64,000 nt of DNA from Diadema setosum (lineage: Eukaryota; Echinodermata; Echinoidea; Diadematoida; Diadematidae), in the NCBI GenBank assembly GCA_033980235.1, contig CM067059.1, positions 10,674,309-10,738,308 of the forward strand, read 5' to 3'. The notes below the pieces were generated by a model. It worked only from the letters and a program-made list of their open reading frames with translations. It did no database searches and was not told the DNA's origin. Positions 37,339 through 44,001 of the stretch are shown here, piece after piece. Position numbers and translations under genes: made by a program. The stretch's first letter is position 1, and the number at the start of each line of letters is the position of its first letter.

Positions 37339-38962
37339 AGTGATAGTGATGATGGTTGTGATAATGGTGATGATGGTGATGATTAATATTATCATCACTT
37401 TTGTCATGATCACTGTGAAAGTCATTGTTATTATCTTCATTATGGTCATCATTCTGGCCTCCTAAACTTATCTCTGATGGTCTGCATCCACAGACTGTGC
37501 ATCCAACCGGCACTCAGCCGCCATGTCCGATGCCTCCAGCCACAGGGAGCACCATGCAACTCACTCTTCTTCCTCCAGCGAGCCGGGGAGGATGCCCGCT
37601 CACCAGCTGCACTCGGAGATCATCGCGGTGCCCAGCGAATCGGAGTGGGCCTCCGATGATGAGGTCTGTGCAGAGTCCTCTTGTGAATCAATGAGTGGAA
37701 AAATTGCCTGACATTTATAGTTTGGAGATGATAGCTCTGAGATGATTTTTATTTAAAGAGGCGGCGGGGGTGGGGGGGGGGGGGAGGGAGAAAACTTTAT
37801 CTTGAATAGTTAATAGCAGATAATCTCTTCTTTTGGCTTTATAGTGAAATGGATACAATAAAAAGAGGAAAGAAAGAAAAACAAAAGGAAAATGCTTTCT
37901 TTTTAATAAAAAGCAACCAGCATCATTGAAAGTATATTTGAATGTCATTAATATTCTTTATAGTTTGATTGATTTAATGAATAAATCTGATAGTGTAATT
38001 GAAGTGCATTTATGAGAATTTCACAGTCTATAAGAATTTCATTCCAATGCAAGTTTTCTTCACATATATAGCTTAGCTTACAAATGCATGCATTACATTA
38101 CAGATTACTGTAATGTGACTAACTGAAAAACAGGTTGTTGTTTTTTTCTACTAGACATGTCACTTTGGATTGCCATATGTATAACTTCCTTCCTTTGTGT
38201 CCGGTTGTGAGCACTACAAGTTTTGATTTTCTTTTTTGAAACAATCATTCATAGGCTGAAGATGAAGACGACGATGAAGATGAGCAGCGGTATCACAGAA
38301 AACTCAGTTCATCCTCAAACCCTCATCTCATAGACACGCGAAAGATACGTGCCGAGATTGCTGACAAGGACGTGACAGCGCCGTTGCTCAGCGCTCTGTG
38401 CAACGACCCCTCCCTTCTCATAATGCAGCAGCAGCAACAGCAAAAGGAACAGTTGAGCAATGCGAATCAGGAGGACCATTCGTTGGACAGCAACGATCTC
38501 AGCCGCACATCCAGCAGCCGCGGCTCGGGCTCCGTGCACGAGAAAAGCTATCACGAGGACCTCAACAACTCCCTGACGACTCTCGTCAGCCACAGCTCGA
38601 TAGACTCCGACATGCACAGCTCGGTGGTGGACCGCCTCAATGCCAACTCGTGCTCCATGCTGAATGCCCCGAGCGTGTATTCGATCGGCCTCTCGCATGG
38701 GCAACTCTCAAAGCACCAGACGCTCTCGACCCTGAACGACCTCGGGGACGTTGTCGACAACGCCCCATTCGACGCGCGGTTGAGCTTTGACGCGGCCAGC
38801 GACGGGAGGGTCAAGTGCCAGACGCTGCCGTCCAAAATGAACGCTAGCGAGCAGATGCTCTTGCTTGGCGCGAGCGTCAATACAGTGTCCCGCGAGGAGT
38901 CCGTCTCGTACTCTGCCCCAAATCTTTCACCGGGTGCTAAAGTTCCTATCGCTAGTCACTGA
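768..38962 (+). CDS. FRMD6: FRMD6/FRMD1-like (Willin/Expanded-type) FERM-domain protein, 13 exons, 5' end outside window
   Basis: FRMD6 (Willin) and fly Expanded are FERM scaffolds at the apical cell cortex acting upstream of Hippo kinases; that role is family knowledge. Thirteen exons at 768-858, 1841-1923, 17539-17597, 19126-19312, 22025-22180, 28766-28831, 31311-31379, 31931-32007, 32809-32906, 35181-35384, 36547-36684, 37494-37663 and 38255-38962 join in phase to 701 codons plus TGA. Visible residues 1-78 are the F1 lobe (LFGLTIL, KYAPKGWK), 79-192 F2 (ALQADLG, YFEPADYFPEW, IIKHMPSMHRDQ) and 193-295 F3 (GVHLYE, YAWGVIKRL, KHLLRLC). Then comes KKRYRESYIS, nearly identical to human FRMD6 KKQYRESYIS, and a long Ser-rich, probably disordered tail. 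About 30 N-terminal residues lie upstream of the window. The tail is longer than in human FRMD6 (about 620 aa in all) and lacks its C-terminal EFVV. FRMD1 is the alternative name, since one invertebrate gene would be co-orthologous to both. Confidence 0.9.
1108..1362. mobile_element. MITE with TIR CGCTGGGGTGACAAGACC
   Basis: Terminal inverted repeats about 30 bp long: left ATATCGTCGCTGGGGTGAC, right GTCACCCCAGCGAAGATAT, both followed inward by AAGACCT(C/T)GTAT. No internal coding sequence. It lies in the intron between exons a and b. Confidence 0.8.
1841..1923 (+). CDS. FRMD6: FRMD6-like coding exon b (FERM F1)
   Basis: Acceptor TTTTTCTTCAG, donor GAG|GTAAGA. It encodes ENGEYEFLDLKTKLSKYAPK then GWKSDSSE, aligning with human [22 protein letters not shown]. 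It enters in phase 1 and leaves in phase 0. A 15.6-kb intron follows, the longest in the gene. Confidence 0.88.
3501..3849. mobile_element. GC-rich MITE, family A copy 1 (CGCGTTCACATTGTCCCC termini)
   Basis: A 349-bp element bounded by inverted GCGTTCACATTGTCCCC motifs, with further internal copies of GTTCACATT. Copy 2 at 13032-13382 matches over its whole length in the opposite orientation. No convincing target-site duplication. Apparent ORFs in it are repeat shadows. Confidence 0.85.
5811..6022. repeat. Two-copy diverged tandem repeat, about 107-bp period
   Basis: Copy 1 (from 5811) and copy 2 (from about 5918) share GATGAATGAA, CCAAACCAGTAGAATT, ATAGATTG and ATCCAAAAG in the same order and spacing. 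Substitutions are scattered, so the duplication is old. Confidence 0.7.
6030..8440. other. Intron DNA without recognised genes
   Basis: Part of the 15.6-kb intron. It holds short homopolymer and low-complexity tracts, such as a G run at 7379-7390 and an A-rich tract at 7647-7690. I see no exon, RNA gene or intact transposon. Confidence 0.5.
8459..8690. mobile_element. Degraded MITE, family D (CTGTATACGCCATATATTT type)
   Basis: The left end, TACTATATACGCCATATTTT preceded by TA, matches the better-preserved copy at 39705-39946. Internal words (CACGAA, AACTCTGAT, GTACATTTCT, GATTG, TTAG..CTTGCT) are collinear with that copy. The right terminus is eroded. Confidence 0.6.
10436..12160. repeat. 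About 72-bp tandem array (GGAGCCGAATATTACCGTTATTC), split by an insertion
   Basis: Diverged direct repeats of a unit containing GGAGCCGAATATTACCGTT, TTCCAAA..TAAAAGC and CATCCGACATTTATTT occur at 10436-10638 and again at 11670-12160 in the same orientation. The break between them is the foldback element, so the array predates that insertion. Confidence 0.75.
10643..11665. mobile_element. Foldback (long inverted repeat) element with TTAA target duplication
   Basis: The arms, roughly 500 bp each, are inverted copies centred near 11185. The outer ends are AGATAATAAAAAGTTTTGG and its complement. TTAA flanks both ends (10639-10642, 11666-11669). The surrounding tandem unit has a single TTAA at the equivalent place (ACCGTTAATCATTTTC at 10547), which supports TTAA duplication on insertion, as in piggyBac-type transposition. 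The termini lack the usual piggyBac CCC start, so the superfamily is uncertain. Confidence 0.75.
13032..13382. mobile_element. GC-rich MITE, family A copy 2
   Basis: Inverted relative to copy 1 (3501-3849). The TIRs are CCCCGCGTTCACATTGGTCC and GGACCAATGTGAACGCGGGG, with further matched CGCGGGGA words. Shared internal landmarks are GCGCATGCGCACATTTGATG(A) and CCAAGGTCACTCTCCCCTCC, in reverse order to copy 1. Confidence 0.87.
13708..13916. mobile_element. TA-flanked MITE, family B copy 1 (CTGTAAAAGTGGA)
   Basis: The ends are CTATAAAAGTGGAAAG and ATATCCACTTTTACAG with TA on both sides. The interior is rich in TTTCGCG/CGCGAAA words. Related copies lie at 30931-31117 and 45652-45832. Confidence 0.75.
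14000..17538. other. Intron DNA, low-complexity tracts only
   Basis: This is the last part of the long intron before the 59-nt exon. It contains a G run (14463-14478), a T-to-G tract (15938-15962) and a C run leading into (CA)n (16049-16083). No supported gene; the short ORFs here show no codon bias or family resemblance. Confidence 0.5.
16049..16083. repeat. Poly-C followed by (CA)n microsatellite
   Basis: About fourteen C residues run directly into a (CA) dinucleotide repeat. Confidence 0.95.
17539..17597 (+). CDS. FRMD6: FRMD6-like coding exon c (59-nt exon, end of F1)
   Basis: A very short exon between acceptor CCCCCTTACAG and donor CTAAA|GTGAGT. Read in phase 0 it gives NHLTVYLKVQLYVEHVSLL with a terminal Lys split by the intron. 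This matches human MIIHFRVQYYVENGRLIS. It leaves in phase 2, exactly as the next exon requires, so it fills the only gap in the FERM domain. Confidence 0.85.
17789..17812. repeat. (GT)n microsatellite
   Basis: An uninterrupted GT dinucleotide run in the intron after the 59-nt exon, followed by a looser GT-rich stretch. Confidence 0.95.
18152..18243. repeat. Perfect 46-bp tandem duplication
   Basis: CCCGCTGTACCTGGATTTTG and the following 26 bases occur twice back to back with no difference. This indicates a very recent duplication, or an assembly or allelic artefact. Confidence 0.9.
19126..19312 (+). CDS. FRMD6: FRMD6-like coding exon d (FERM F2)
   Basis: Acceptor ATCTTTGCAG, donor GAGTGG|GTGAGT. 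It encodes DDVTRHHYYLQLKQNVLQAP, VQCREEACFVLASYALQADL and GNYSEEEHSGRYFEPADYF, the helical FERM_M core; compare human YYYYWHLRKQVL and ALQADLGNF. It is GC-rich against AT-rich flanks, typical of the coding segments here. It enters in phase 2 and leaves in phase 0. Confidence 0.93.
20150..20378 (-). mobile_element. tRNA-derived SINE (minus strand)
   Basis: Read on the minus strand the head is GTGGTCTGGTAGACTGCACG, then CTTGACCACC and a perfect Pol III B box GGTTCAAGCC, as in a tRNA. A non-tRNA body extends towards 20150 (GCTGCCATTTGACGCCAGAC and on). The A box is weak. The head is at 20310-20378; the tail boundary is approximate. Confidence 0.6.
20829..20862. repeat. (CA)n microsatellite
   Basis: A long uninterrupted CA dinucleotide run preceded by CCCCCACC. 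The open frames over it encode only His-Thr repeats and are artefacts. Confidence 0.95.
21726..21896. mobile_element. TA-flanked MITE, family C copy 1 (CTGTAAAACCAGAAATTTT)
   Basis: The ends are CTGTAAAACCAGAAATTTTC and CTTTCTTGCTTTACAG, each next to TA. Internal words GCGAATTTTG and TTCGCAAAAATTTCATG form inner inverted segments. The relative at 42611-42817 shares the ends and inner words. Confidence 0.75.
22025..22180 (+). CDS. FRMD6: FRMD6-like coding exon e (end of F2)
   Basis: Acceptor ATATATATCAG, donor AAGAAG|GTACCT; 52 whole codons. It encodes VIKRRGETYIIKHMPSMHRD, QRGTTPAYAQKAFIREAST and TAEHQMHFYRLKK, parallel to human [20 protein letters not shown] and AVHYYRLYK. Confidence 0.93.
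22634..23945. mobile_element. Helentron-like non-autonomous element with AGGTCA arrays
   Basis: The 5' end, TGCCTCCGCCACGAAGTGGT, forms a hairpin with GCCGGAGGC, followed by a CCGT/CCTT microsatellite. Near the 3' end is GGCGGAGGCA, the exact inverse of the first ten bases. Then come the hairpin GTCGC-CAAA-GCGAC and ATTTCTAG, followed by T. A terminal/subterminal inverted repeat, a 3' hairpin, a CTAG end and insertion in a T-rich site are Helentron/HINE traits (family knowledge). The interior has diverged direct repeats of 130-160 bp, each with a cluster of AGGTCA half-sites. A second copy begins at 63859. There is no Rep/helicase ORF. Confidence 0.65.
23946..23979. repeat. Poly-T to poly-G tract
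   Basis: About 22 T followed directly by about 12 G, starting at the base after the Helentron-like CTAG end. Confidence 0.9.
24110..28765. other. Intron DNA before exon f
   Basis: Contains a T-to-G/GGGGA tract (25257-25302), short GT-rich sequence (25321-25360) and no recognisable gene or intact TIR element. Open frames at 26178-26402 and 27173-27565 lack domain resemblance and splice support; I do not call them. Confidence 0.45.
28766..28831 (+). CDS. FRMD6: FRMD6-like coding exon f (start of F3)
   Basis: Acceptor CATATCCAG, donor TATGAG|GTAAAG; 22 codons, phase 0/0, ending WLGICTKGVHLYE, the first strands of the PH-like F3 lobe (human LGLTMRGIQIFQ). The 3' part of this exon, its donor and about 115 bp of intron are repeated in degenerate form immediately downstream (28947-29095). 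Confidence 0.9.
28947..29095 (+). pseudogene. Degenerate tandem copy of the exon f 3' end and its donor
   Basis: ATCTGCACAAAGG at 28802 (inside exon f) recurs at 28947. The following intron words (GACAA..G.AAACCCCTGTTT, GCAG.AGTTTGT.AAGG, GACCTCAATTGCAGTT) are collinear over about 145 bp. The second copy lacks the exon's 5' part and an acceptor. Its donor has shifted to TTGA|GTAAAT. Confidence 0.75.
29253..29280. repeat. (GA)n microsatellite
   Basis: An uninterrupted GA dinucleotide run in the intron between exons f and g. Confidence 0.95.
29746..30489. mobile_element. piggyBac-like MITE (TTAA-CCCTAATCAGGCTGGG)
   Basis: The termini CCCTAATCAGGCTGGG and CCAGCCTGATTAGGG are inverted, each directly flanked by TTAA (29742-29745 and 30490-30493). 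A TTAA target with CCC-starting ends is the piggyBac hallmark. The 744-bp interior is AT-rich in the middle with CpG-rich blocks near the ends (29805-29850, 30310-30430) and has no transposase frame. Confidence 0.85.
30931..31117. mobile_element. TA-flanked MITE, family B copy 2
   Basis: The left end is TA-CTGTAAAAGTGGATATTTTC and the right end TTTCCACTTTTACAG, followed by TT (a decayed TA). The GCGTGTTTTTAATTCCG word is shared with copy 1, where it is inverted. Confidence 0.75.
31311..31379 (+). CDS. FRMD6: FRMD6-like coding exon g (F3)
   Basis: Acceptor TTGTAACCAG, donor TTCCAG|GTTAGT; 23 codons, phase 0/0. It encodes DCSDGKYLLCEYAWGVIKRL then IFQ, matching human EKQLLYDFPWTNVGKLVF. Confidence 0.9.
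31931..32007 (+). CDS. FRMD6: FRMD6-like coding exon h (F3)
   Basis: Acceptor TTCTCTCTAG, donor AGCAAA|GTAAGT. It encodes KKKFELLVEGVSDGRKITYY then TCTEA and two bases of a Lys codon, matching human [22 protein letters not shown]. Phase 0 in, phase 2 out. Confidence 0.9.
32205..32534. repeat. GT-rich and (GA)n microsatellite cluster
   Basis: Imperfect GTAT/GT repeats at 32205-32292 and 32418-32492, then (GA)n at 32505-32534. ORFs on both strands here encode dipeptide repeats only. Confidence 0.9.
32809..32906 (+). CDS. FRMD6: FRMD6-like coding exon i (end of F3)
   Basis: Acceptor CTGATCACAG, donor CATCAG|GTAGCC. It encodes SKHLLRLCKVTHTFQMQTQP then QVERARKRESAS, matching human [20 protein letters not shown]. 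This is the final F3 helix and the basic stretch after it. Phase 2 in, phase 1 out. Confidence 0.9.
33498..34330. repeat. Four-copy repeat with T-to-G tracts in the intron after exon i
   Basis: Copies start at 33498, 33987, 34109 and 34220. Each has a T run, a G run, GAGAGAGAGG, ATTCACACCCT.TGCACCCCT and GATGTCTTAGATTACT in that order. Copies 2-4 are nearly contiguous (about 115-bp period). Copies 1 and 2 are separated by about 370 bp that includes TACCCCGGGGTACC words. Copies 2 and 3 contain CTGCAGGTGAGA, which resembles splice signals. Confidence 0.8.
35181..35384 (+). CDS. FRMD6: FRMD6-like coding exon j (post-FERM, RESYIS motif)
   Basis: Acceptor ATCCTTGCAG, donor GTGAAG|GTACAT. It opens with EKKRYRESYISGDISWSDLD, the strongest FRMD6-specific signature outside the FERM domain. 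It continues with a Ser/Thr-rich stretch containing RLSVISNVSSVATSGIVSDE, comparable to human SRHSTASHSSSHTSGIEAD. The R-L-S and S/T clusters look like kinase sites (inference). Phase 1/1. Confidence 0.92.
36547..36684 (+). CDS. FRMD6: FRMD6-like coding exon k (tail)
   Basis: Acceptor ATCCATTGCAG, donor GGCTG|GTAAGC; phase 1/1. It encodes AENDDLSSTSKALESSTSGM, then LCGPGVQLEPQLSVLPSLS and REDILQA. No recognisable domain; assigned by splice phase and clean junctions. Confidence 0.75.
37213..37385. repeat. (GAT)n trinucleotide repeat
   Basis: An imperfect GAT/GGT-rich microsatellite in the intron before exon l. The long His-, Ile- or Met-rich frames on both strands come purely from this repeat. 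Confidence 0.95.
37494..37663 (+). CDS. FRMD6: FRMD6-like coding exon l (tail)
   Basis: Acceptor TGCATCCACAG, donor GATGAG|GTCTGT; phase 1 in, phase 0 out. It encodes a His/Ser-rich segment (SDASSHREHHATHSSSSSEP) ending SESEWASDDE. GC-rich codons stand out from the (GAT)n repeat just upstream. Confidence 0.8.
38255..38962 (+). CDS. FRMD6: FRMD6-like terminal coding exon m
   Basis: Acceptor CATTCATAG; 235 codons then TGA. It opens with an acidic run (AEDEDDDEDEQ, visible residues 467-477), then a six-Gln tract (524-529), then Ser-rich low-complexity sequence with repeated short Ser/Thr clusters. The protein ends VSYSAPNLSPGAKVPIASH, without the EFVV end of human FRMD6. Third codon positions are strongly GC-rich, which supports real coding use. 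Confidence 0.88.
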   Translation, partial: AEDEDDDEDEQRYHRKLSSSSNPHLIDTRKIRAEIADKDVTAPLLSALCNDPSLLIMQQQQQQKEQLSNANQEDHSLDSNDLSRTSSSRGSGSVHEKSYHEDLNNSLTTLVSHSSIDSDMHSSVVDRLNANSCSMLNAPSVYSIGLSHGQLSKHQTLSTLNDLGDVVDNAPFDARLSFDAASDGRVKCQTLPSKMNASEQMLLLGASVNTVSREESVSYSAPNLSPGAKVPIASH

Positions 38963-39704
38963 GAGTGGGCGACTGACCACACCTGATGGAATAGTGGTAG
39001 CAACAACAACAATAACAAGACAAGATGTGTTGACCACATCTTAATGTCCACACTTTGCTGCATGGAGATTCGGATAATCACAGAATGAGGCTGTTTCGAC
39101 AAGCAATGCAATAACAAGTTTTGTGTATCTACTGCAAGATATGCTGAAAAAACATTTTCAGATATTGTAAAAAAGCAGTCTGAACGAAGTATTATCTTTT
39201 ATTTTTTTTTTTAAAGACAGGGTCTGTCAACTAAGCAAGTCATCTTTGTGTTTATTTTAACTCAGATTTCCATGTGCTTTGAATGCCAATCAATGTACAA
39301 CCTCAACTCTATGTATGAACTCGTCGAAAATTAAATGTCAAGTATTCATTTGCAAGGTCATAAACAGTGTTGGAAGGAAGATTCAAAGTTTGGACAATAA
39401 TGAGAGTAATTAGGTAAACAGCATGTTACAAAAATCTGTACATGTGTAGATAGTGCATATGTGATATGAGTGTATGTTATTGTTATATGTTTTTGTGCTA
39501 ATTATTATGATTTATGAAAACACAAATTAATGATAACAAATTTGAATACCTTCTTGAACGGCATAACTGAATCGATGGGGACTTTATATATTCATTTGTT
39601 GTTTTGACTGAACTCTTTTTTTTTTTTTTTGGTACAACTTGTGAATTGTCAGTGTGGATGTTGTATATGACAATGCGATTTCACTTTTATACCTGTATGA
39701 TATA

Positions 39705-39946
39705 CTGTATATGCCATATATTTGCAGGTTTTTTATTTTTGTGAATTTTGCGAGTCGGGTGCTATTCGCAAATTTAGCAACACGTGAAAATATGAACTCT
39801 GATCGTGTGACATGAATGTAATGTGAGCATGTACATTTCTCCATCTATTGCTGCCCTCCTTGATTGTGAATTTTATCACTCACGAAATTGTCAGGAAGTT
39901 CGGATTCACAAAAAAATTAGCCTCGCTAAATATATGGCGTATACAG
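39705..39946. mobile_element. TA-flanked MITE, family D (CTGTATATGCCATATATTT)
   Basis: The left end is CTGTATATGCCATATATTTG and the right end AAATATATGGCGTATACAG, both bordered by TA. Inner words TTCGCAAATTTAGCAACACG and TCACTCACGAAATTG fit the GCGAATTT-type interior of families B and C. Confidence 0.75.
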
Positions 39947-42610
39947 TAGGTATCATGTCAGTGTTCAGGCAATGTGGTTACACCAACCATGGTGATACAT
40001 TGTCCATTTAAAATGCTTTCATATACACAGTATATAGTCATACATGCACAGTATGTGGGGCCTTGCCACTCTCAAGATATTTCAAATGTCAAAGACCAAA
40101 GATTGTAATGTAAAAATATACAAATACTTACAACGAGCTGGTACCTCAAGGACTTCACTTTGTGAATTCTGTTAAAAGGTGATTTTATACCAAAATGAGG
40201 TAGAATACTGCATTTTCTACATGTTCAGAGATCTTTTGTAGTATGTTCTGTTGGTCTGTGTTCATGACCATAAATTCACAGTGCGAGAGCATATTTAAAG
40301 TGCTTTGAGAATGGGAGAAATTAGAAGTTAGGATATCTAAAGAGTGGAACATGTTTCACTTTCCTAAAGATGCTTTATGTTGTGAGTTGTAAAAAGCTGA
40401 TGGCTTATGGCTGAGAAATTTATGTGAATTCAGGTATTCAATCTAATTAGTATCATGAGGATCAGAAAAACAAAATCTGGGCATGGGTTCTTCGTATCAG
40501 AAGAGACGTGATGTTGGCATATCCTGCACTAGTGTGGAGATGTGGCAAAATTCATTCGGAAATATAGTAGGATTTTACCATGTATGTGACAGTGAAATAT
40601 AATTGATATGGTTGCTGTTAATATCAGTATTTAAGTGTGACTGGTTTCATTTGAAGATCCAATGTCTAATTACAAGCCATAAAGTGCTGTCAGGTGCATC
40701 GGGTGCAGGTTTGAGTTTGCTCTAGCTTCTCTGAAGATTGCATTCATGCACATCAAATTTTAATTTTTCCGAATATCAAACTGGGCAGTCGCAAATCTTG
40801 CAATGAAATGCAAGAGAAGAGAAGTTTATGCGGAGAAAGCACCAAGAAAACAAACAATCAAAGGGCACACTTTGTCGGTATGTCCTGTTTGTTTTTCATA
40901 ACTATAGTTTTCATGTTCTCCCTTCCTTTGTATGGATTTTTCCATTTTCTTTATTCTTGGCAATAAATGAGGGGAGCTTGAACATGAGTCACGTAATTCA
41001 AAAGTTAGTCTTCCAAAGGAATGCCCTTGATATCACAGACTAAAGAATGATTTCACCAATCAAAATTTATACCTTTGCCTTCAAACTTTGAAGAGAGATG
41101 CAAACAGCTGGAACAGATGTTGACATACCCCATTCTAAGGTGAACATAGTTGCTTTCAGAAGATTGTCTCTAGTGTTTAGTGTGTCAATATCATGATGCA
41201 AAGACCCTTGCTCTCTCTCTAAAGTCATTTCTTTTCCCTTATGTTTATTTACATATTTCATAAGCAGATGCTATATCAATTGATTCAAAACCATGGATTC
41301 TTTGAATGGTAAAGTTGCCAAGTCCATCTTACTTCCATTTGTTCTAGCATTCTGTGCTGCATGAGTTGTAAGTTTGCTATCTTTGGAGGGTTTCTTCTTT
41401 GTTCAAATTTGCCTTCAGATTTGGCCTATTGAAGCTTTGAATTATACTTCACAACCTGTAATTTTCTTTTAGAAGTTGGGTGTTGGAGAGAATGCCAGTT
41501 CTTTCTTTCTGTACCCATTTTGCAGTATGATAAAAAAAAGATGGCCTTTTTGAACTCCTCTTTCTTGGCCTTTCTGTAAAACCATTTAACACTCTTCTAT
41601 TTTCCTGTTACATGAACCCATTTCATTCATGATGCTTCTTTAGCTCTTCGAATGAAATTAATGTAGGGTAAATTGCAGACTTTTGATGAAGCTAATTAAA
41701 TATATTTACCTTGGGGCTGCATTTTCAAAAGAAGGCTGGCAAACTCAAGTGCTTCAAATCCAACGGGATTTGCTGCTGACTGTAAACAATGCACTTAAAA
41801 TTGTGCCATGTAGTAACATATCCCACTGTGTTTAATTCTTCTGTCAGAAGCTTATGCCAGTCATTTGTTCTCATATACATATTGTGGCTACCTATTGTGT
41901 ATTCATATTGTGTGTTCACTGTTAAAAAGAGTGAAAGTGGCCTTTTCTTACCCACAATATACAACATGTTCGAAATTTCAGAAGTACATCAAAACATCTA
42001 ACATTTTGAATTAGTACAAATATCCGTCTAAACATCATAATGGGTATTTGATCATAATGTTAAAAGTTATGTCCAGAGCACCTATGTATCTGCATAGCAT
42101 GCTAGTTGATAGAAGACTGTTTTTAAACTTTGTCCCAAGGGTAACACTTGATATACATGTAATGTTGTATCTTTCAGCAAGTTCAAGCCAATAATCTTTG
42201 CCTTTTTTTTATAACATCAGGCTATTGTAGCTTTAAAATGCACTACATATGCTGGCAATTTTAGCATTACCTCATAATGTGTCAAAGTATTTCCCATTAA
42301 CCTAGCCCTCCTAGGTTGCATTAAAGGGGATCAGGTATATCCTAAGACAATGAAGCCTTTGCAGCTATGATGAAATGATTATTCCTCTTTTGTAATGCTA
42401 ATCAAAATCTCAATTGTCATATCTAACATGAATGTGTATATACATAGTATGTTTATGGTTGTCACCCATTATACATTGTCTATACTTATCTTTACAGAGA
42501 ATCTCAAGACCATCTCAAAACGACTAAATTTCTTCTTTGTTACTCTGTAAGAACAGAGACGTCTGTATTCGTCCTGTAGATGGAGAGGGAGTGGGTCTCC
42601 AAACTGCATA

Positions 42611-42817
42611 CTGTAGAACCCGAAATATTTGTGGCATGAAACTTTTGCAAATTTGAGCCGTCTGCCTTTTTCATGGCATAAAATTTTCGCGAATTGCCAC
42701 TGGCATTCAAATGCATTGCGTGGACAAGAACTTTTGTGTGCGTTTTACTCTTGTGAATCTAGCCTCCTCGCAAAACTCGTGAAAATTTCATGCTTGCTAA
42801 AATTTCTGGTTTTACTG
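42611..42817. mobile_element. TA-flanked MITE, family C copy 2
   Basis: The left end is CTGTAGAACCCGAAATATTT and the right end AAAATTTCTGGTTTTACTG, with TA on both sides. The interior shares TGCCACTGGCATTCAA and GTGAAAATTTCATGCTTGC with the 21726 copy, the former in inverse. Confidence 0.7.
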
Positions 42818-43644
42818 TAATCAATTGGCTCAATCTGTTTGGATGTCTTAGAACTGCTAGACATGGGGATGTACATGGAGCAGGTGGCATAAAATCAAAA
42901 AGAACTTATTTGAAGCACAACTTTCTCCTCAGGTAGCAACATCTCTTGCATGCAAATGATAACAGAGGCTGTGTAAAGCAGAAATGAAACGAGGCTCATT
43001 GTTGCCTAGCAAAATGTCAAGGGGTTGAAATGAGGCAAAGTTCTCTTCTTCACTAAAGAGTGAAACTTGCGTAGAACAACTTAGTCTTGGACAAGTGGAA
43101 GAATCCTTCACTAGTCAGAAATATTGAAATGAAATTCAAAAAAGTCTCCTCCACTTCTTATGGCCAGTGTAGGGACCAGAGTGAGTTCAAGTGTGGCATC
43201 TTGCTATTTTACTGCTGAGCGTCCTTCAGATATGACAAACTTGTGCATCAGTAGGAATGGTGTGTGAGGGAAACCATTTTTTCTTCTTTTTTTTTTTCAG
43301 AAAGATTTTAAAGTGTGGTTGTGTTAAACTTCACATCCTGGTTGTTAACCTTCACGTTACTGTTGGCAAACTGTTTATGTACATTATCAGTGGTGTTTTT
43401 AGATGGTGATCCTGAAAAAGGTTAGACTAAATTGTTTCTGTCCTTGCATAGTGTTACCTTCATTCATCAAAGTCACCAAAGGAGTGTCTGTTAAACAGCA
43501 TACTTTAATATTGTCTTTGATGGGCACAGTTGGTCTTAAAGGCTGAAAGGGTTCGCATTGTGCCATGTCTGTGAGGTCTCTAAAACTCTACAATGTCAGT
43601 TATGACTCAAATTTTGAATTGAATCAAATCAAAAGCAGATTTAA

Positions 43645-44001
43645 AGGAGATGGCTAGTAACTGATCAGTGGGAATCAGTGGGAATGCTGGGGGATGATTG
43701 TTCCAATCCTTGTGGGATTCATTTAAGAGTACATTATATGTCTATTGTTGTGTGAAAATTATTTGCTTCAGAATGGTCTCATATTCAAGTAATGTGCAGT
43801 TTAATGCCTCGTCACTGACCAGGCACGCTAACCTGGAAACATTAAACTGCACATTACTTGAATATGAGGCCATTCTGAATCAAATAATTTTCACACAACA
43901 ATAGATATATAGTGTACTCTTGAATGAATCCCACAAGGATTGGAACAATCATCCCCCAGCATTCCCACTGTTTCCCACTGATCAGTTACTAGCCATCCCC
44001 T
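43645..44001. mobile_element. Foldback hairpin element with TTAA flanks
   Basis: Arms of about 150 bp, nearly perfect inverted copies (AGGAGATGGCTAGTAACTGA versus its complement at the right), around a spacer of about 45 bp holding CTGACCAGGCACGCTAACC. TTAA lies at 43641-43644 and 44002-44005. The arms differ by few changes, so the element is young or still pairs well. No coding capacity. Confidence 0.85.

Larger units (their letters stand above)
38963..43640 (+). other. FRMD6-like 3' flank: probable 3' UTR, then intergenic DNA
   Basis: No gene is recognisable. A canonical AATAAA occurs at 40962-40967, with others much further on (46632, 47388), so the poly(A) site cannot be fixed. The stretch is AT-rich and mostly unique-looking, apart from MITEs at 39705-39946 and 42611-42817. 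Confidence 0.5.

Noticed and set aside
37049..37513. Long His-, Ile- and Met-rich open frames on both strands
   Set aside because: They are all readings of the (GAT)n repeat at 37213-37385, with no start context, splice signals or family resemblance.
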